From: Rhizomys pruinosus
Lineage: Eukaryota; Chordata; Mammalia; Rodentia; Spalacidae
DNA: 64,000 nucleotides
Direction of reading: 5' to 3'
Assembly (NCBI GenBank): GCA_009823505.1
Contig: VZQC01010581.1
Span: 246,998 to 310,997 of the forward strand
Both the position numbers and the translations under genes were made by a program. Positions 1-10,635 of the stretch are shown piece by piece (the first letter of the stretch is position 1; every line of letters starts with the position of its first letter). The notes under the pieces are model-generated. The model searched no databases and was not told the origin of the DNA. It saw nothing but the letters and a program-made list of their open reading frames with translations.

Positions 1-321
1 GCAAAGCCTCCTGATGAAGAAACCCTCCATGGACACAGGCCAGGCCAGACGCACACCCAGAGCACACCTCAACCCCTGCACACTGAGGCTCTGACGGCAT
101 CCACTTTGAGCACTGAGGTGTGTCTAGCTGTTCTGGAAGGTACTATGCAGAACTACAGAGGCAGCTGCTGGCACAACTCTCCCTTCTGTTGTCAACAGTC
201 AGTACCAGCTTCCCTGGGCCCTACCCTGACACACCTGGCTTGCAGCGACATGAGAAGGGGTGCATCCCTCTCAGAGCCTTCCCAGTTCTGCCTAAGAAGG
301 AGGATTAAAATCAAGTGGTAA

Positions 322-540
322 GCCAGGCCAGGTGGCACACGCTTATCACCCCAGCTCCTCAGGATGCTGAGGAAGGAGGATCACATGTTCAAGGCCTGCC
401 TGGGCAACTTAGTGAGACACTGTCCTTTTTTAAAAAGGACTGGAGCTGGGGATGTAACCCAGTAGTAGAGTGCCTGTCTAGCACGGGTAAGACCCTAGGT
501 TCACTCCTCAGTGCTGCAACTCAATCAGACCAAACCAAAT
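322..540 (+). mobile_element. B1-like plus ID-like SINE composite (B4/RSINE1 type)
   Basis: The first half resembles a degenerate B1 (GGTGGCACACGCTTATCACCCCAG, interrupted matches). The second half resembles an ID element (GGGATGTAACCCAGTAGTAG, then a B-box-like region). Old and diverged. Confidence 0.6.
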
Positions 541-998
541 CTAAGTGACAAAGCTCGAAACCCAGAGACAGGGCTCTATCAGAACCCATGAAGAGGAGGT
601 GGGCACCAGGGAAGCAGGAAGGAAGGGCAGGCAAGAGGAAGGTGCCCTCCGGCCTGCACTCACAAGGCTCTTGTTCCTCCAAACGTCTTTTCTGAGAATA
701 AAGTGAATTAGGTGTGTCTTGGGTTAGAGATTCTGAACAGGAAGAACAGAAGGGGCTCAGCCACTCTGCCACCCGCCAGGCCATGGCACAGGTGGACAGG
801 CTCCCTGCTGCTCTGGGCACTAAGGTTCCAGAGTGCCTGCTACCCACTCTGTACACTCACACGTGAACAGAAGGTTGCCTGGCACTTGGAAAAGAAAGCT
901 GTGGCCTCTGTGCTAGGATGGTAAATCATGACAACATTCCCTATCCCGGATAAAAGAAGTGAGCTGAAATCCAGCAGCCTGGAGTTGTAGGTGTGGTG
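541..998. other. Unique intron sequence
   Basis: No repeat, exon or strong regulatory motif recognised. Confidence 0.5.
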
Positions 999-1032
999 AG
1001 CTTTGGCCAGCTTTGGCCAGCTTTGGCCAGCT
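999..1032 (+). repeat. Three-copy 10-bp tandem repeat
   Basis: AGCTTTGGCC is repeated three times in perfect tandem and followed by a partial fourth copy. Confidence 0.85.
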
Positions 1033-1299
1033 TCCAGAAGGCCTTGACTGACAACCACTGGGCCTTGTCCTACTTCCTGGGAAGTCATATCAGCAAGGTT
1101 TCCCAGACAGAAAATGGCAGTTATGACTCTTCTCCAAGTAGTCATCATGTGGCTATGGCCCATAAATGTCCCAGTGATGAGACAGAAAATGGCTGCTAGC
1201 TGGCCCGGCCACTCAGCTCCAGTGACCAGCACGCGGACATGCCTCCTGGGCTCCTCTGGCCATTCTGGGTGAGGGAGACATCTTAAAAATACCAGACAC

Positions 1300-1540
1300 A
1301 GAGCTGGAGAGATGGCCTAGCGGTTAAGAGCACTGACCGCTCTTGCAGAGGACCCGGGTTCGATCCCTAGCACCCACGTGGCGGCTGAGAACCGTCTGTA
1401 ACTCCAATTCTAGGAGAACTCCAGTTCCAGGGGAATCCGACACCCTCTTCTGACCTCCGCGGCATTGCACGACACAGGTGCACAGACCTGCATGCAGACA
1501 GTACATTCATATACATAAAAAATAAATAAATAAAATTAAA
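1300..1540 (+). mobile_element. B2 SINE, full length
   Basis: A young-type B2: GCTGGAGAGATGGCCTAG head, intact Pol III B box (GGTTCGATCC), internal duplicated box and an A-rich AATAAA tail. A perfect 15-bp target-site duplication, AAAAATACCAGACAC, flanks it at 1285-1299 and 1541-1555. Confidence 0.95.
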
Positions 1541-1700
1541 AAAAATACCAGACACCAGGCAGCTCTGTTCACCTGGTAGGATAAAGCAACCACCTCACCC
1601 AGAGGCCTCTCAGAAGGCCCACTCGCGCTGGGAGTTCGGGCATGGCCTATCTGGTATCTCCAGGCTCATGGTAGACTCTAAACATTTTCTACTCTCTTTT

Positions 1701-1865
1701 TTAAAAAATATTTTATTTATTATGTTTATTTTATGTGTATGAGTGCTGTATCTATGTAAGGTCACCTATGTCATGGAATGCCTGTGGAGGTCAGAAGAAG
1801 GCATCGGATCCCCTGGAACTGAAGTCACAGTTTTGCTCTTAAGTGCTGAGCTACCTCTCCAGCCC
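1701..1865 (-). mobile_element. B2 SINE, internally deleted
   Basis: Reverse-oriented B2 from a T-rich tail to the CTCTCCAGCCC head. The middle part is shortened compared with full-length copies. Confidence 0.8.
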
Positions 1866-2615
1866 TCTCGTACTCTTCTGATGGAGACTCGCCACCTCTC
1901 AATAGGACCAGCCCTATGTGCTTCGGTCGGTGGCCCTAGGCCTTCCATCTGTGACAGCTTCCCACTCTCTCCCCTTATCCTCAACATCCCCTCAGCATTC
2001 CATCTGGCCAGAGTCTCCTAACCACACCTTGGCTGATCCAACCCATCCTGCCCAATCTTGGAGCTAGTTTGTATCCCCAGAAAGCAACAGACTTGAGGGG
2101 GTAACTGGTCATGCACAAAGCCTAGTCCCTACATATCATGGGATTTGGGGCAGCTCCATGTGTCCCTATAGGCCTTGATTTCTTCTCTGTAATTTGTAGA
2201 CAAGGACACCTACTTACCAGCTGGTGCTGCCACAGAGACACAGTAGGAGGGTTTAAAACACTGGACATAGGGCTGGGCCAACACAGCTTCAGACCTCACC
2301 CACCTCCCCACCCACACCCATACCAGACCCTCCTTCCTTCAGGTCCTTGGCCACTATATCTATTTGTCTCCTTTGTGTCTTTACCAATTTACTCCCCAGG
2401 GAGTCCAACCGGTAGGCCAGGAGACACATGGGTCAGGTCCTAATCCTGCCTCCCACCCCCAGAAGAAGCTGACAAGAACAAGATCACAGGACTGTGTGGG
2501 GGGTTAGGTAAACCAGGGCCTGCTGTACAGCCTGCGTCAGGTGTCAGGTTGTCCACTATTGCCTGGTGTCCCAATCCCTCCTCTTGCCAAATGCAATAGG
2601 AATTGCCAGCATTGT
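1866..2615. other. Unique intron sequence
   Basis: I see no gene or recognised repeat here. Reading frames are short and lack family resemblance. Confidence 0.5.
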
Positions 2616-2695
2616 CTATTAGACAAGCTCTAGGCCAGTGAGAGACCTTGTTTCAAAGCAGTGGGTGGAAAAACACCCATGGTTGACCTCTGGCC

Positions 2696-2742
<47 letters not shown>
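2616..2742 (+). repeat. B3-like SINE tail and (CA)n microsatellite
   Basis: A GTGAGAGACCTTGTTTCAAA stretch and GGTTGACCTCTGGCCTTCAC match the 3' half of a B3 SINE. It runs into an uninterrupted (CA)n of about 22 units at 2699-2742. Confidence 0.75.
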
Positions 2743-2744
<2 letters not shown>

Positions 2745-2834
2745 GCCCACAAAACTCCCCAAAAGATAGGTATCGAGACTCCACTGCCTCCAGAAAGGTA
2801 ACTTCTTTTTTGTTGTGTGTTTTTTTCTTTTGGT

Positions 2835-2988
2835 CTTTTTTTTTTTTTTTTTAGACAGGGTCTCCCTATAGCCCCAGCTGGCCTGGAACTCACTCTGTGT
2901 AGACCACGCTGGCCTTTAACTCACGGAGATCCGCCTGCATCTGCCTCCTGAGTGCTGGGATTAAAGGTGTGCGCCACCATGACAGCCA
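2835..2988 (-). mobile_element. B1 SINE
   Basis: Reverse-oriented B1: a T-run, GACAGGGTCTCCCTATAGCC, then GTGCTGGGATTAAAGGTGTG. Confidence 0.9.
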
Positions 2989-3554
2989 TACCACCCTGAA
3001 GACGCCTGATCTCCTCTGATTTCAGAAACTTCTATAGTCTGTACTCTGAGTTGGCAGTGCACTGGGGTCCACCTCAGTGTGTCAACATTCCTAATTAGAA
3101 CCCATGGGCACATCCATCTTCAGTTCCTCTGTCTCCTTCCCCCTTGGTGGCTCAGACCCTACAGCTTAAAGTTCCTTTGACTCTCTACTGTATACACAAA
3201 CACATCACATTATTTAATTTCTGACACAAGTTACAGGGACAGACTTTCAATATACCCACCTCAGAGAAAACAGAGGAACAGAATACGGACATGGCCTGTG
3301 CATAGCACAAAGAGAAAGCCAGCACTTAGTCCGAACCATGTGGATGCAAAGCCTGTGGCCCATGCTCTGCAGGGAGGTATGAAGAGAGGAATAGCTGAAT
3401 GTACTGATGGAAGGCAGGAGGCATTGGCCTGTGGACATGTCTGTGGGGAGAGGCTTGATTGTTGTTCCTTACTGTTGGAGGGCGGAGCCCAGGGCGGGAG
3501 GGACCATTCCCTAGGCAGATGGCTCTGGGCTACGTAAGGAAGCTGAACTTGGCT
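2989..3554. other. Mostly unique intron sequence
   Basis: No recognised coding segment. The right end may belong to the MaLR-like LTR that follows. Confidence 0.4.
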
Positions 3555-3735
3555 TGGGAGTGAGCCTGCAAGCAGCATTCTTCCACGGTTTCTCCTCTGA
3601 GCTCCTTCCTTATCTTCCCTCGATGATAAACCCTGACCTGGAGATGTACGGTGAAGAAGTGTGTTCTTTCCCTAAGTTGCTTTTAGCTAGAGTTTTACCA
3701 CAGCAACAGAAACGAAAGTGGAACATGAGATGAAT
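3555..3735 (+). mobile_element. 3' part of MaLR-like LTR
   Basis: It contains the hallmark tail of a common rodent LTR: a degraded AATAAACCCTTTC-like signal, then AAGTTGCTTTTAGCTAGAG and CCACAGCAACAGAAAC. The family name is from memory. Confidence 0.5.
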
Positions 3736-4597
3736 GCATGTCTGATTACATCTCTCCAGGAAGTCATGCAACTTCCTGTCCCCAGTCTGAGATAGCACCT
3801 CAGTCATCCTCCAGAGCCCTCGCTTGCCCTCAGTCCTCACATGTTGCCTGCCCCATGTGGCTGCTGTTGAATTTCTTTACTTTCCTGTTTAATTTTTCTC
3901 TCTCTACCTTATAACACTGTATTCACCCTTAAAGGGTCTCAGTAAATGTTGTGTTTCCAAAATTTCTCTAAATGGTGCAGTACTGTGTCTGTTCCAGGTG
4001 CCTGGGATTCTAGAACATTCCACAGTAAGTATAATCATTCTTCTTTCTATGAGCATTTGGGTTGAGTCCAGTCCTGTCATCAACAGGAATACTGAACACA
4101 TGGTGCTCAGTGGGGGCAGTGCTGACCTCAGAGGGGCAGTGTTTTCAGCTTGGCATTGGCAGTGGATGGCATCTGCAGCACTGAGCCCTTTGTACCCCAT
4201 CATCACCCAGCCAGCACATCCCAATCCCCAGAAGTGCTCCAAACTGCCTTTCTTCAAATGCCTACCTCACATGCTGAGACAGCTTCCCCATCCCCATTAC
4301 TAGAAATCTCATTGCAAAATACCATCCAATTTGCTGGTTAAAACAGCAGAGAGGTATTCAAGGTGTCAGCAGGGCCACACTTTTTGGAACCTGCAGGCTG
4401 AGTCTTTCCTGCCTCCTGGCTTGGGGAAGCTTTGGGTCTTAAACTTCTGGCCACGTCACGCCAACCTCTTCCTCTGTTCCCCTGTGGCCCAGTACCCTCT
4501 CCCCTCTCTGTTTCTTCTTCCCCTCTGTAATAAAATGGAAACTTTGGATTTCCACTTCACCCAACCCAGGATTTCCCATCTCAAGACTCTTGTTTGT
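3736..4597. other. Unique intron sequence
   Basis: No repeat or exon recognised; pyrimidine-rich patches near 4480-4530. Confidence 0.45.
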
Positions 4598-4731
4598 TTT
4601 ACTTTTTGAGACAGGGTCCCATGTAGCTCTGGCTGACCTCAAACTTGCTAAGCAGCTGAGGCTGGTCTTGAACATCTGATCCTCCCATTTCTACCTCCCA
4701 AGCACTGAGATTTCAAGTGTACATAAGCACA
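4598..4731 (-). mobile_element. Degenerate B1/B4 SINE
   Basis: Reverse-oriented, with GAGACAGGGTCCCATGTAGC, then CTGGTCTTGAACATC and a decayed head. Confidence 0.65.
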
Positions 4732-5356
4732 ATTCTTAATCAAATCTCCCTACACATCTTGCCCCCATTTTCTTAATAAAAATCACATTTATAGGTTCCA
4801 GGGATGAGGACACGGGATTTTTATGGAAAATTACCACCTTGGTCACTTCCACCATCTTAGGATCTTCACCCAAACTGTTGCTAAAGACTTGTGAGTGCAC
4901 CTCTGCTCTCTCCTCACAGGGCCCTGGGAGTTCTAGCATCGATTTCCCTGGAAGTCTGTTCTGATCTTTCTCATCTCCTTTGTCTTAAATCCTAATCCCC
5001 ACCCTGCCTCTCCTCCTATGCTTCCTCCCACTTTTCCTGGCTGCTGGATTCTCCCTGCCACCTTCCTCAAAGCCCATGACCTCTCCAGGGATTCTTCAAC
5101 CTTCTCCCAGACCCCTTCCTTGGCCTCCATGCTGTCTCAAATGCAGACCCTGACTGAGGACACAGGCTCTCAGGACAACAAAGCACAAGAATTCAGAGAG
5201 GACCGGACCTTCCTCACTTACTGCTTATCACAGATCACGAAAAACCACTGGGTGAGGAAGAGATGCTTCATTCACAAAACAGAAGAAAACTCAAATGTTC
5301 TTACTCTGAAAATTATTCAGAAGGAGAAAAAAAAGCAAAATCATCAAGGTTCTTCT
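4732..5356. other. Unique intron sequence
   Basis: A 123-residue reading frame (5018-5389) here has no recognisable family and runs into a SINE. I do not call it a gene. Confidence 0.45.
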
Positions 5357-5370
5357 AGAACATGGTCAAG

Positions 5371-5622
5371 GGCTGGAGAGATGGCCTAGTGGTTAAGAGC
5401 GCCGACCGCTCTTGCAGAGGACCCGGGTTCGATCCTCAGCACCCACATGGCGGCCGAGAACCGTCTGAAACTCCAATTCCAGGAGAACTCCAGTTCCAGA
5501 GGAATCCGAGACCCTCTTCTACTCTGCGGCATTGCACGACACAGGGTGCACAGACCTGCATGCAGACCAGTACTTCATGGCAAAAACAGAAATAAAAATT
5601 AATAAAAAAAATTAAAAAAAAA
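5371..5622 (+). mobile_element. B2 SINE, full length
   Basis: B2 with an intact B box. A 14-bp duplication, AGAACATGGTCAAG, flanks it at 5357-5370 and 5623-5636. The 3' third has several small indels relative to sister copies in this window. Confidence 0.95.
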
Positions 5623-5755
5623 AGAACATGGTCAAGTCCATAGCCCTACAGCTTTAACAAAGGAAGTTTTTGGAAGAGGGGGCATCTTTTTCTTTTGGGT
5701 ATTTAATCCAACTGTATGAAACTTCTTTATTGATGGTAGAATCAAAGCTAGATGA

Positions 5756-5989
5756 GGGGCTGGGGAGATGGCTCGGAGATTAAAGTCTGCTTGATTCACA
5801 AGCAAGAGGACTGGGTTTGGGAGCCCCAGAATGACCCCTGTAATTGTGGCCTTGGAAGGTAGAATTGAGGATCCCAGAAGCAAGCTGGCTTGTTCTGGAT
5901 TTGACTGAGAGAGCCTGCCTCAGTGGATGTGGTAGAAGACTGTCCAAGAATGAGTCCCAATGTCAGCATCGAACCTCCACATTCACATT

Positions 5990-6036
<47 letters not shown>
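5756..6036 (+). mobile_element. B3-type SINE ending in (CA)n
   Basis: A GGGGCTGGGGAGATGGCTCG head, diverged body with GACTGAGAGAGCCTGCCTCA, and a tail that runs into a (CA)n tract from about 5994, followed by a short GCGCGC. Confidence 0.8.
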
Positions 6037-6038
<2 letters not shown>

Positions 6039-6214
6039 GCGCCCCTATACACATGTAAAAACATATACACACATATGTATACCACATATTAAAATGGACA
6101 AAGAGAAAAGATACATCGTCTTTCACTTAAAAATATGTACATACAACATACAAACTTGGGTATCATAGGATTGAATCTTAAAACTGGTCTGCCTTAAGCT
6201 AAAAATCTCTCAGC

Positions 6215-6300
6215 CTGGGAGCTAGAGTTATGCTCAGTGGTAGGATACTTGTCCAGCATGCTAGAGGCCATGGGCTCTAGCACCAAACCAAAATAAACCA
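6215..6300 (+). mobile_element. ID-like SINE
   Basis: GGGAGCTAGAGTTATGCTCAG, then GGTAGGATACTTGTCCAGCATG and a CAAAACC-like tail: the tRNA-Ala-derived ID pattern. Confidence 0.65.
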
Positions 6301-6377
6301 AGCAAATATCTTTCAGCTTGGGCCTTGATTGTTACTCTTTACTGCCTAGAATGGTGGCTTTTAGGCTGTGCTAGGCC

Positions 6378-6447
6378 CAAGTCCCTCCATTTTGTAAAGC
6401 AACAGCGCTGCTGACCCGTTTTTCCTCCATCTTATAAAGAAAGAGGG
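6378..6447 (+). repeat. Outlying units of the 36-bp minisatellite
   Basis: Two diverged copies of the unit (AAGTCCCTCCATTTTGTAAAGCAACAG core) lie left of the main array, from which they are separated by the purine tract and two B1 copies. Confidence 0.65.
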
Positions 6448-6522
6448 GGCTGGGTATGTGGCCACACCGGCTTTAATACTTAGCACTCAATTTCTTTTTT
6501 CTGTGAGATCCAGGGCAGCCTG
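6448..6522 (+). mobile_element. B1 fragment with internal deletion
   Basis: CTGGGTATGTGGCCACACC, CTTTAATACTTAGCACTCA and GAGATCCAGGGCAGCCTGG are diverged B1 blocks in the right order. Confidence 0.55.
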
Positions 6523-6850
6523 GTTAGTAGGGAGGGAGTAGGTGGGGAGGGAGTAAGGGGAGGGGTAGGGAGGGAGGGAGGGAGGGGGGAAGGGAGGGAA
6601 GGGAAGAGGGGTGGGGAAGGGGAAGGGAAGGGAAGGGGAAGGAAGGGGGGGAAGGGAAATGGGAAGGGGACGGGGAAGGGAAGGGAGGAGGAGGGAGGGG
6701 AGGGGAGGAGGGGAAGGGGAGGGGAAGGAAGGGAAGGAGAGAGGGGGAAGGAAGGGAAGGGAAGGGAGGGGAAGGGGAAGGAAGGGGGGGACGGGGGGGA
6801 ATGGGGAGGGGGAAGAAGGAGGAAAGAGGGAAAGGGGGACGGAGGGAACG
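6523..6850 (+). repeat. Polypurine (GGGA/GGAA)n tract
   Basis: About 330 bases of almost pure purine, rich in GGGA, GGAA and G runs, with only scattered T or C. It may form triplex or G-quadruplex structures. Reading frames across it on both strands are low-complexity artefacts. Confidence 0.9.
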
Positions 6851-6905
6851 AACCTGACTTCTTCATTTTATAACGCACCACTTTTGACCTTTGACTCAAG
6901 TTCCT

Positions 6906-7060
6906 CTTTTTTTTTGGTCTTTTTGAGACCAGGGATCTCCAGTCAGCCCCAAGCTGTCCTGGAACTCACTCTATAGGACAGGCTGGCTTGAACTCACAAG
7001 ATCTGCCTGCCCTCTGCCTCCCAAAGTGCAGGAATTAAAGGCATGCACCACACCCCAGCA
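6906..7060 (-). mobile_element. B1 SINE
   Basis: Reverse-oriented B1 with a T-run, GGAACTCACTCTATAGGAC and GGAATTAAAGGCATGCACC. Confidence 0.85.
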
Positions 7061-7063
7061 ATT

Positions 7064-8590
7064 TCCTCCATTTTTAAAGCAACGTGCTGGCCTGGGTCCC
7101 TCCATCTGATACAGCAACAGTGCTGAGCTGAGTCCCTCCATCTGATACAGCAACAGTGCTGAGCTGAGTCCCTCCATCTGATACAGCAACAGTGCTGAGC
7201 TGAGTCCCTCCATCTGATACAGCAACAGTGCTGAGCTAAGTCCCTCCATCTGATACAGCAACAGTGCTGACCTGAGTCCTCCATCTGATAAGCAATCAGT
7301 GCTGACCTGAGTTCTTAAATCAGGCGACTGGTCCTCCATCTTATAAGTGCTACTAGCTCCATTAAACGCGACTGACCATTTTAATCGTGCTGATGGCCTC
7401 TTTTAATAGTGGTTCCTCATCACACAAATCTGTGGTCTCCATCTGATCAGCAACAGTGCTGGCCTGGGTCCTTCCATCTGATACAGCAACAGTGCTTCGA
7501 GTCTCTCTGCGCAAAGTCTACGGTCCTCCATCTGATACAGCAACAGTGCTGCCTGCCTCAGAATGCAAAGTGCGGCCTTCCTATCTGATACAGCAACAGT
7601 GCTGACGCTGGGTCCCTCCATCTGATACACAACAGTGCTGACGATCCCTATCACAAGAACTCGACTTCCATCTGTACAGCAACAGTGCTGAGCTGAGGTC
7701 CCTCCATCTGATACAAGCAACAGTGCTGACCTGAGGTCCCTCCATCTGATACAAAGCAACAGTAAGCTGACTGGTCCCCTCACATCTGACAAAGCAACAG
7801 TGCTGAGCCTGGGTCCCTCCATCTTACAAGCAACAGTGCTGAGCTGGGTCCCTCCATCTTACAAGCAACAGTGCTGCCTGAGTCCTCCATCTTACAAGCA
7901 ACAGTGCTGAGCTGGGTCCCTCCATCTGATACAGCAACAGTGCTGACTGAGTCCCTCCATCTGATACAAGCAACAGTGCTGACCTGAGGTCCCTCCATCT
8001 TACAAGCAACAGTGCTGACCTGAGTCCCTCCATCTGTACAGCAACAGTGCTGACCTGAGTCCCTCCATCTGATACAAGCAACAGTGCTGACCTGAGTCCC
8101 TCCATCTGTACAAAGCAACAGTGCTGAGCTGAGTCCCTCCATCTGATACAGCAACAGTGCTGAGCTGGGTCCCTCCATCTGATACAGCAACAGTGCTGGC
8201 CTGGGTCCCTCCATCTGATACAGCAACAGTGCTGACCTGAGTCCCTCCATCTGATACAGCAACAGTGCTGGCCTGGGTCCCTCCATCTGATACAGCAACA
8301 GTGCTGGCCTGGGTCCCTCCATCTGATACAGCAACAGTGCTGGCCTGGGTCCCTCCATCTGATACAGCAACAGTGCTGGCCTGGGTCCCTCCATCTGATA
8401 CAGCAACAGTGCTGGCCTTGGTCCCTCCATCTGACACAGCAACAGTGCTGACCTGAGTCCCTCCATCTGATACAGCAACAGTGCTGATCTGTATCCCTCC
8501 ATCTTACAAAGCAACAGTGCTGACCTGTGTCCCTCCATCTGACACAGCAACAGTGCTGACCTGAGTCCCTCCATCTTATAAAACAATCGT
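7064..8590 (+). repeat. 36-bp minisatellite array
   Basis: About 40 tandem units with a 36-base period; the core is CCCTCCATCTGATACAGCAA followed by CAGTGCTG and a variable RRCCTGRGT linker. The block at about 8150-8450 is highly homogeneous, while 7290-8130 has units with 1-3 base indels and substitutions. Because 36 is a multiple of three and the unit lacks stops on the minus strand, long 12-residue-repeat frames appear in more than one minus frame. I regard them as non-coding. Confidence 0.93.
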
Positions 8591-9637
8591 GGTGACCTGT
8601 GTTACACCAACTCCGGAGTCGTCTGTGTAACAATGGACGAGGAGATAAAGAACCTCTCGAGGTTAAGCTCCTGGTGGTCAGTGCAGAGTACCCGGTCTCA
8701 GCTTCTAAGATCATGAGCATTCAAGATGTTATGCTCATGAGTGTTGGACTTTGTACATTGTCTTTTGACTCTCCTCCTAAGGCAGCACAACCTCAGTCCC
8801 AGATAAGGGACAGTTAAACATGCTTAAAAACAATTCAGGCAAACAGCCTGATGCACCTAAGTAAAACCATACAGAGATACAACATCTAAAAGCTTCTTTG
8901 TCCTAAAAGTCCCCACAAATATATTGGATAGACATTACACTGAGTGAATCATAGGTTAGTTTAAATAATAATAAAGTGTCCTTCCAAACTTAATAAAAAA
9001 AGACTTAGTCCTTTAAGAGAAAACTACATCTAATAAAGTTAGAGTTTAGCTACAGCTATACATGTTAAAGTGTAACACTTTAGTTAGGCACATGGCGGAG
9101 ATTTCTCCTTTAAGAAAAACTCTGTAATTTGTAAAAGAGCTAAAAGCCCTCTTCTCCGGGCTTGTAGTTAAAACACAACCTGGAAATAGCAAACAACCTG
9201 GAGATTACAAACAACCCCAGGAAGGATGAGAAACTTCTAATTGAAACTTCAAAAGAGACAATGACTTTTTATGGTTTGTGAGTTTAAGGCTGCTGTTTTG
9301 TTGTCACGGTGTAAGCAGTAAACCTTCCTTTACTTATCTTGTTGGCCTTGCAAATCCCTTTGTTCCCGAGGAATGCAAATCTCCTGCCTGCAGTTACCTG
9401 CCTGTCAGCTCGACCCTTCCCCCTCCCCCTGCCTGCGCTGCTTGTGTTACTTGCCTATTATAAAAACCTCATTGATTTCAGTAAAAGACGCACTAGATCC
9501 AAAATTCTCTGGTATCCAGTCCAGTTATTTTTCTCGCCTGACTCTGTGCCCTCCTGTACAGAAAACTGATTTCCTGCAAGTGAAAGATATCCAACTGGGA
9601 GAAAGAAATTCCAGCTGGGCTGGCCTGCGGCAGACCT
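8591..9637 (+). mobile_element. LTR-like block splitting the minisatellite
   Basis: About 1 kb lacking the 36-bp unit, with the same minisatellite on both sides. Near 9455-9470 is a TATA-like ATTATAAAAACC preceded by pyrimidine/CCTGCC-rich sequence and followed by TCTCTGGTATCCAGTCCAG, as in the U3/R/U5 part of a rodent retroviral LTR. No coding region of a virus is seen and I cannot assign the family. Confidence 0.4.
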
Positions 9638-9838
9638 GAGTCCCTCCATCTTACAAAGCAACAGTGCTGACCTGAGTCCCTCCATCTGATACAGTAACAG
9701 TGCTGACCTAAGTACCTCTATCTTATAAAACAACAGTACTGAGCTGAGTCCCTCCATCTGATACATCTTACAAAGCAACAGTGCTGCCCTGAGTTCCCCC
9801 ATCTTATACAGCAACAGTGCTGCCCTGAGTCCTCCATT
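9638..9838 (+). repeat. 36-bp minisatellite, second block
   Basis: Five to six diverged units of the array found at 7064-8590 (CCCTCCATCTTACAAAGCAA and variants), with one fused or partial unit. Confidence 0.9.
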
Positions 9839-10408
9839 TTGAGTCCAAGACAGAACAACTCTACATCCTGTTTACACAAATAGCCACCATCTGCCAGCAC
9901 ACCAGGACCACACACTGGAAAGTAATTGATCTGTGCCGATAATGATGCCTGCGACTATACTGATCATCAGGAAGCAGACACAGGAGCTTCTTGTCTATAA
10001 AGACAGAGCACTAAGACACAGGTGAGGTGTGCTGACTGTCACGCCTGTCACTATGAGCCTCAGCCCTGAGGATCACCACAGCTGCCTGTCCCCGGCTGCA
10101 GCTTGGTTTCTCCTCTCTGTGACACTTCACCCTGACTCTGAAAACTTTGCCTGCCCTGGGCCCTGCATCTGACAGCTCTGTGCCCCGAACAGGTCTGCGC
10201 CTGCTGTTGGTGAAACTTCATCTGGTCCCCGTGGAGACGCCTCCTTGCATCTGTATCTGCTGTCTGCCTCCAACTTTAGGACATCACCTCTCCATGACTG
10301 TGTAAACATCATCATGTGATCTGAGAGTTAACATTAGTCATTAAAAATGTAATAAAGGAACCCATGATCACCAACGGTCATCAAACATGGAGCCAGCAGC
10401 ACTTGAGT
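9839..10408. other. Unassigned segment right of the minisatellite
   Basis: It contains CTATAAAGACAGAGCAC near 9997 and ends near an AATAAAGGAACC signal (about 10352). This is suggestive of an old retroelement or LTR, but I cannot name a family and see no reading frame of note. Confidence 0.35.
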
Positions 10409-10635
10409 TTTAATTTTTTAAATTTATTTTTATTTGATGTGTGTGAGTGTTTTGCCTGCATGTGTGTGAGTGCATCCATGTCATGCAATGCCTGCGGAAG
10501 ACAGAAGAGGGAATCAGATCCCCTGGAACTGGACTTACTGATGGTTGCTGCTGCCAACCAGATGCTGGGATTCAAACCCGGGTACTCTGGAAGAACAACT
10601 CATGCTCTTAACCACTGAGCCATCTCTCCAGCCCC
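10409..10635 (-). mobile_element. B2 SINE
   Basis: Reverse-oriented B2 with a T-rich tail, ATGCAATGCCTGCGGAAGAC and a GAGCCATCTCTCCAGCCC head. Confidence 0.9.

Noticed and set aside
6885..6898. DR1 (TGACCTTTGACTC), PPAR/HNF4-like
   Set aside because: It lies between a low-complexity purine tract and a B1 in repeat-derived DNA. A single imperfect match is not evidence of function.
6480..6976. Proline/serine- and glycine/arginine-rich frames
   Set aside because: Translation of the polypurine tract; low complexity only.
7064..8590. CRISPR array
   Set aside because: The units are directly contiguous with no unique spacers, in a mammalian genome; it is a minisatellite.
7780..8720. Overlapping minus-strand frames of 268 and 298 residues with 12-residue repeats
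   Set aside because: They are produced by the stop-free 36-bp minisatellite read in different frames. They lack initiation context, splice context or family resemblance.
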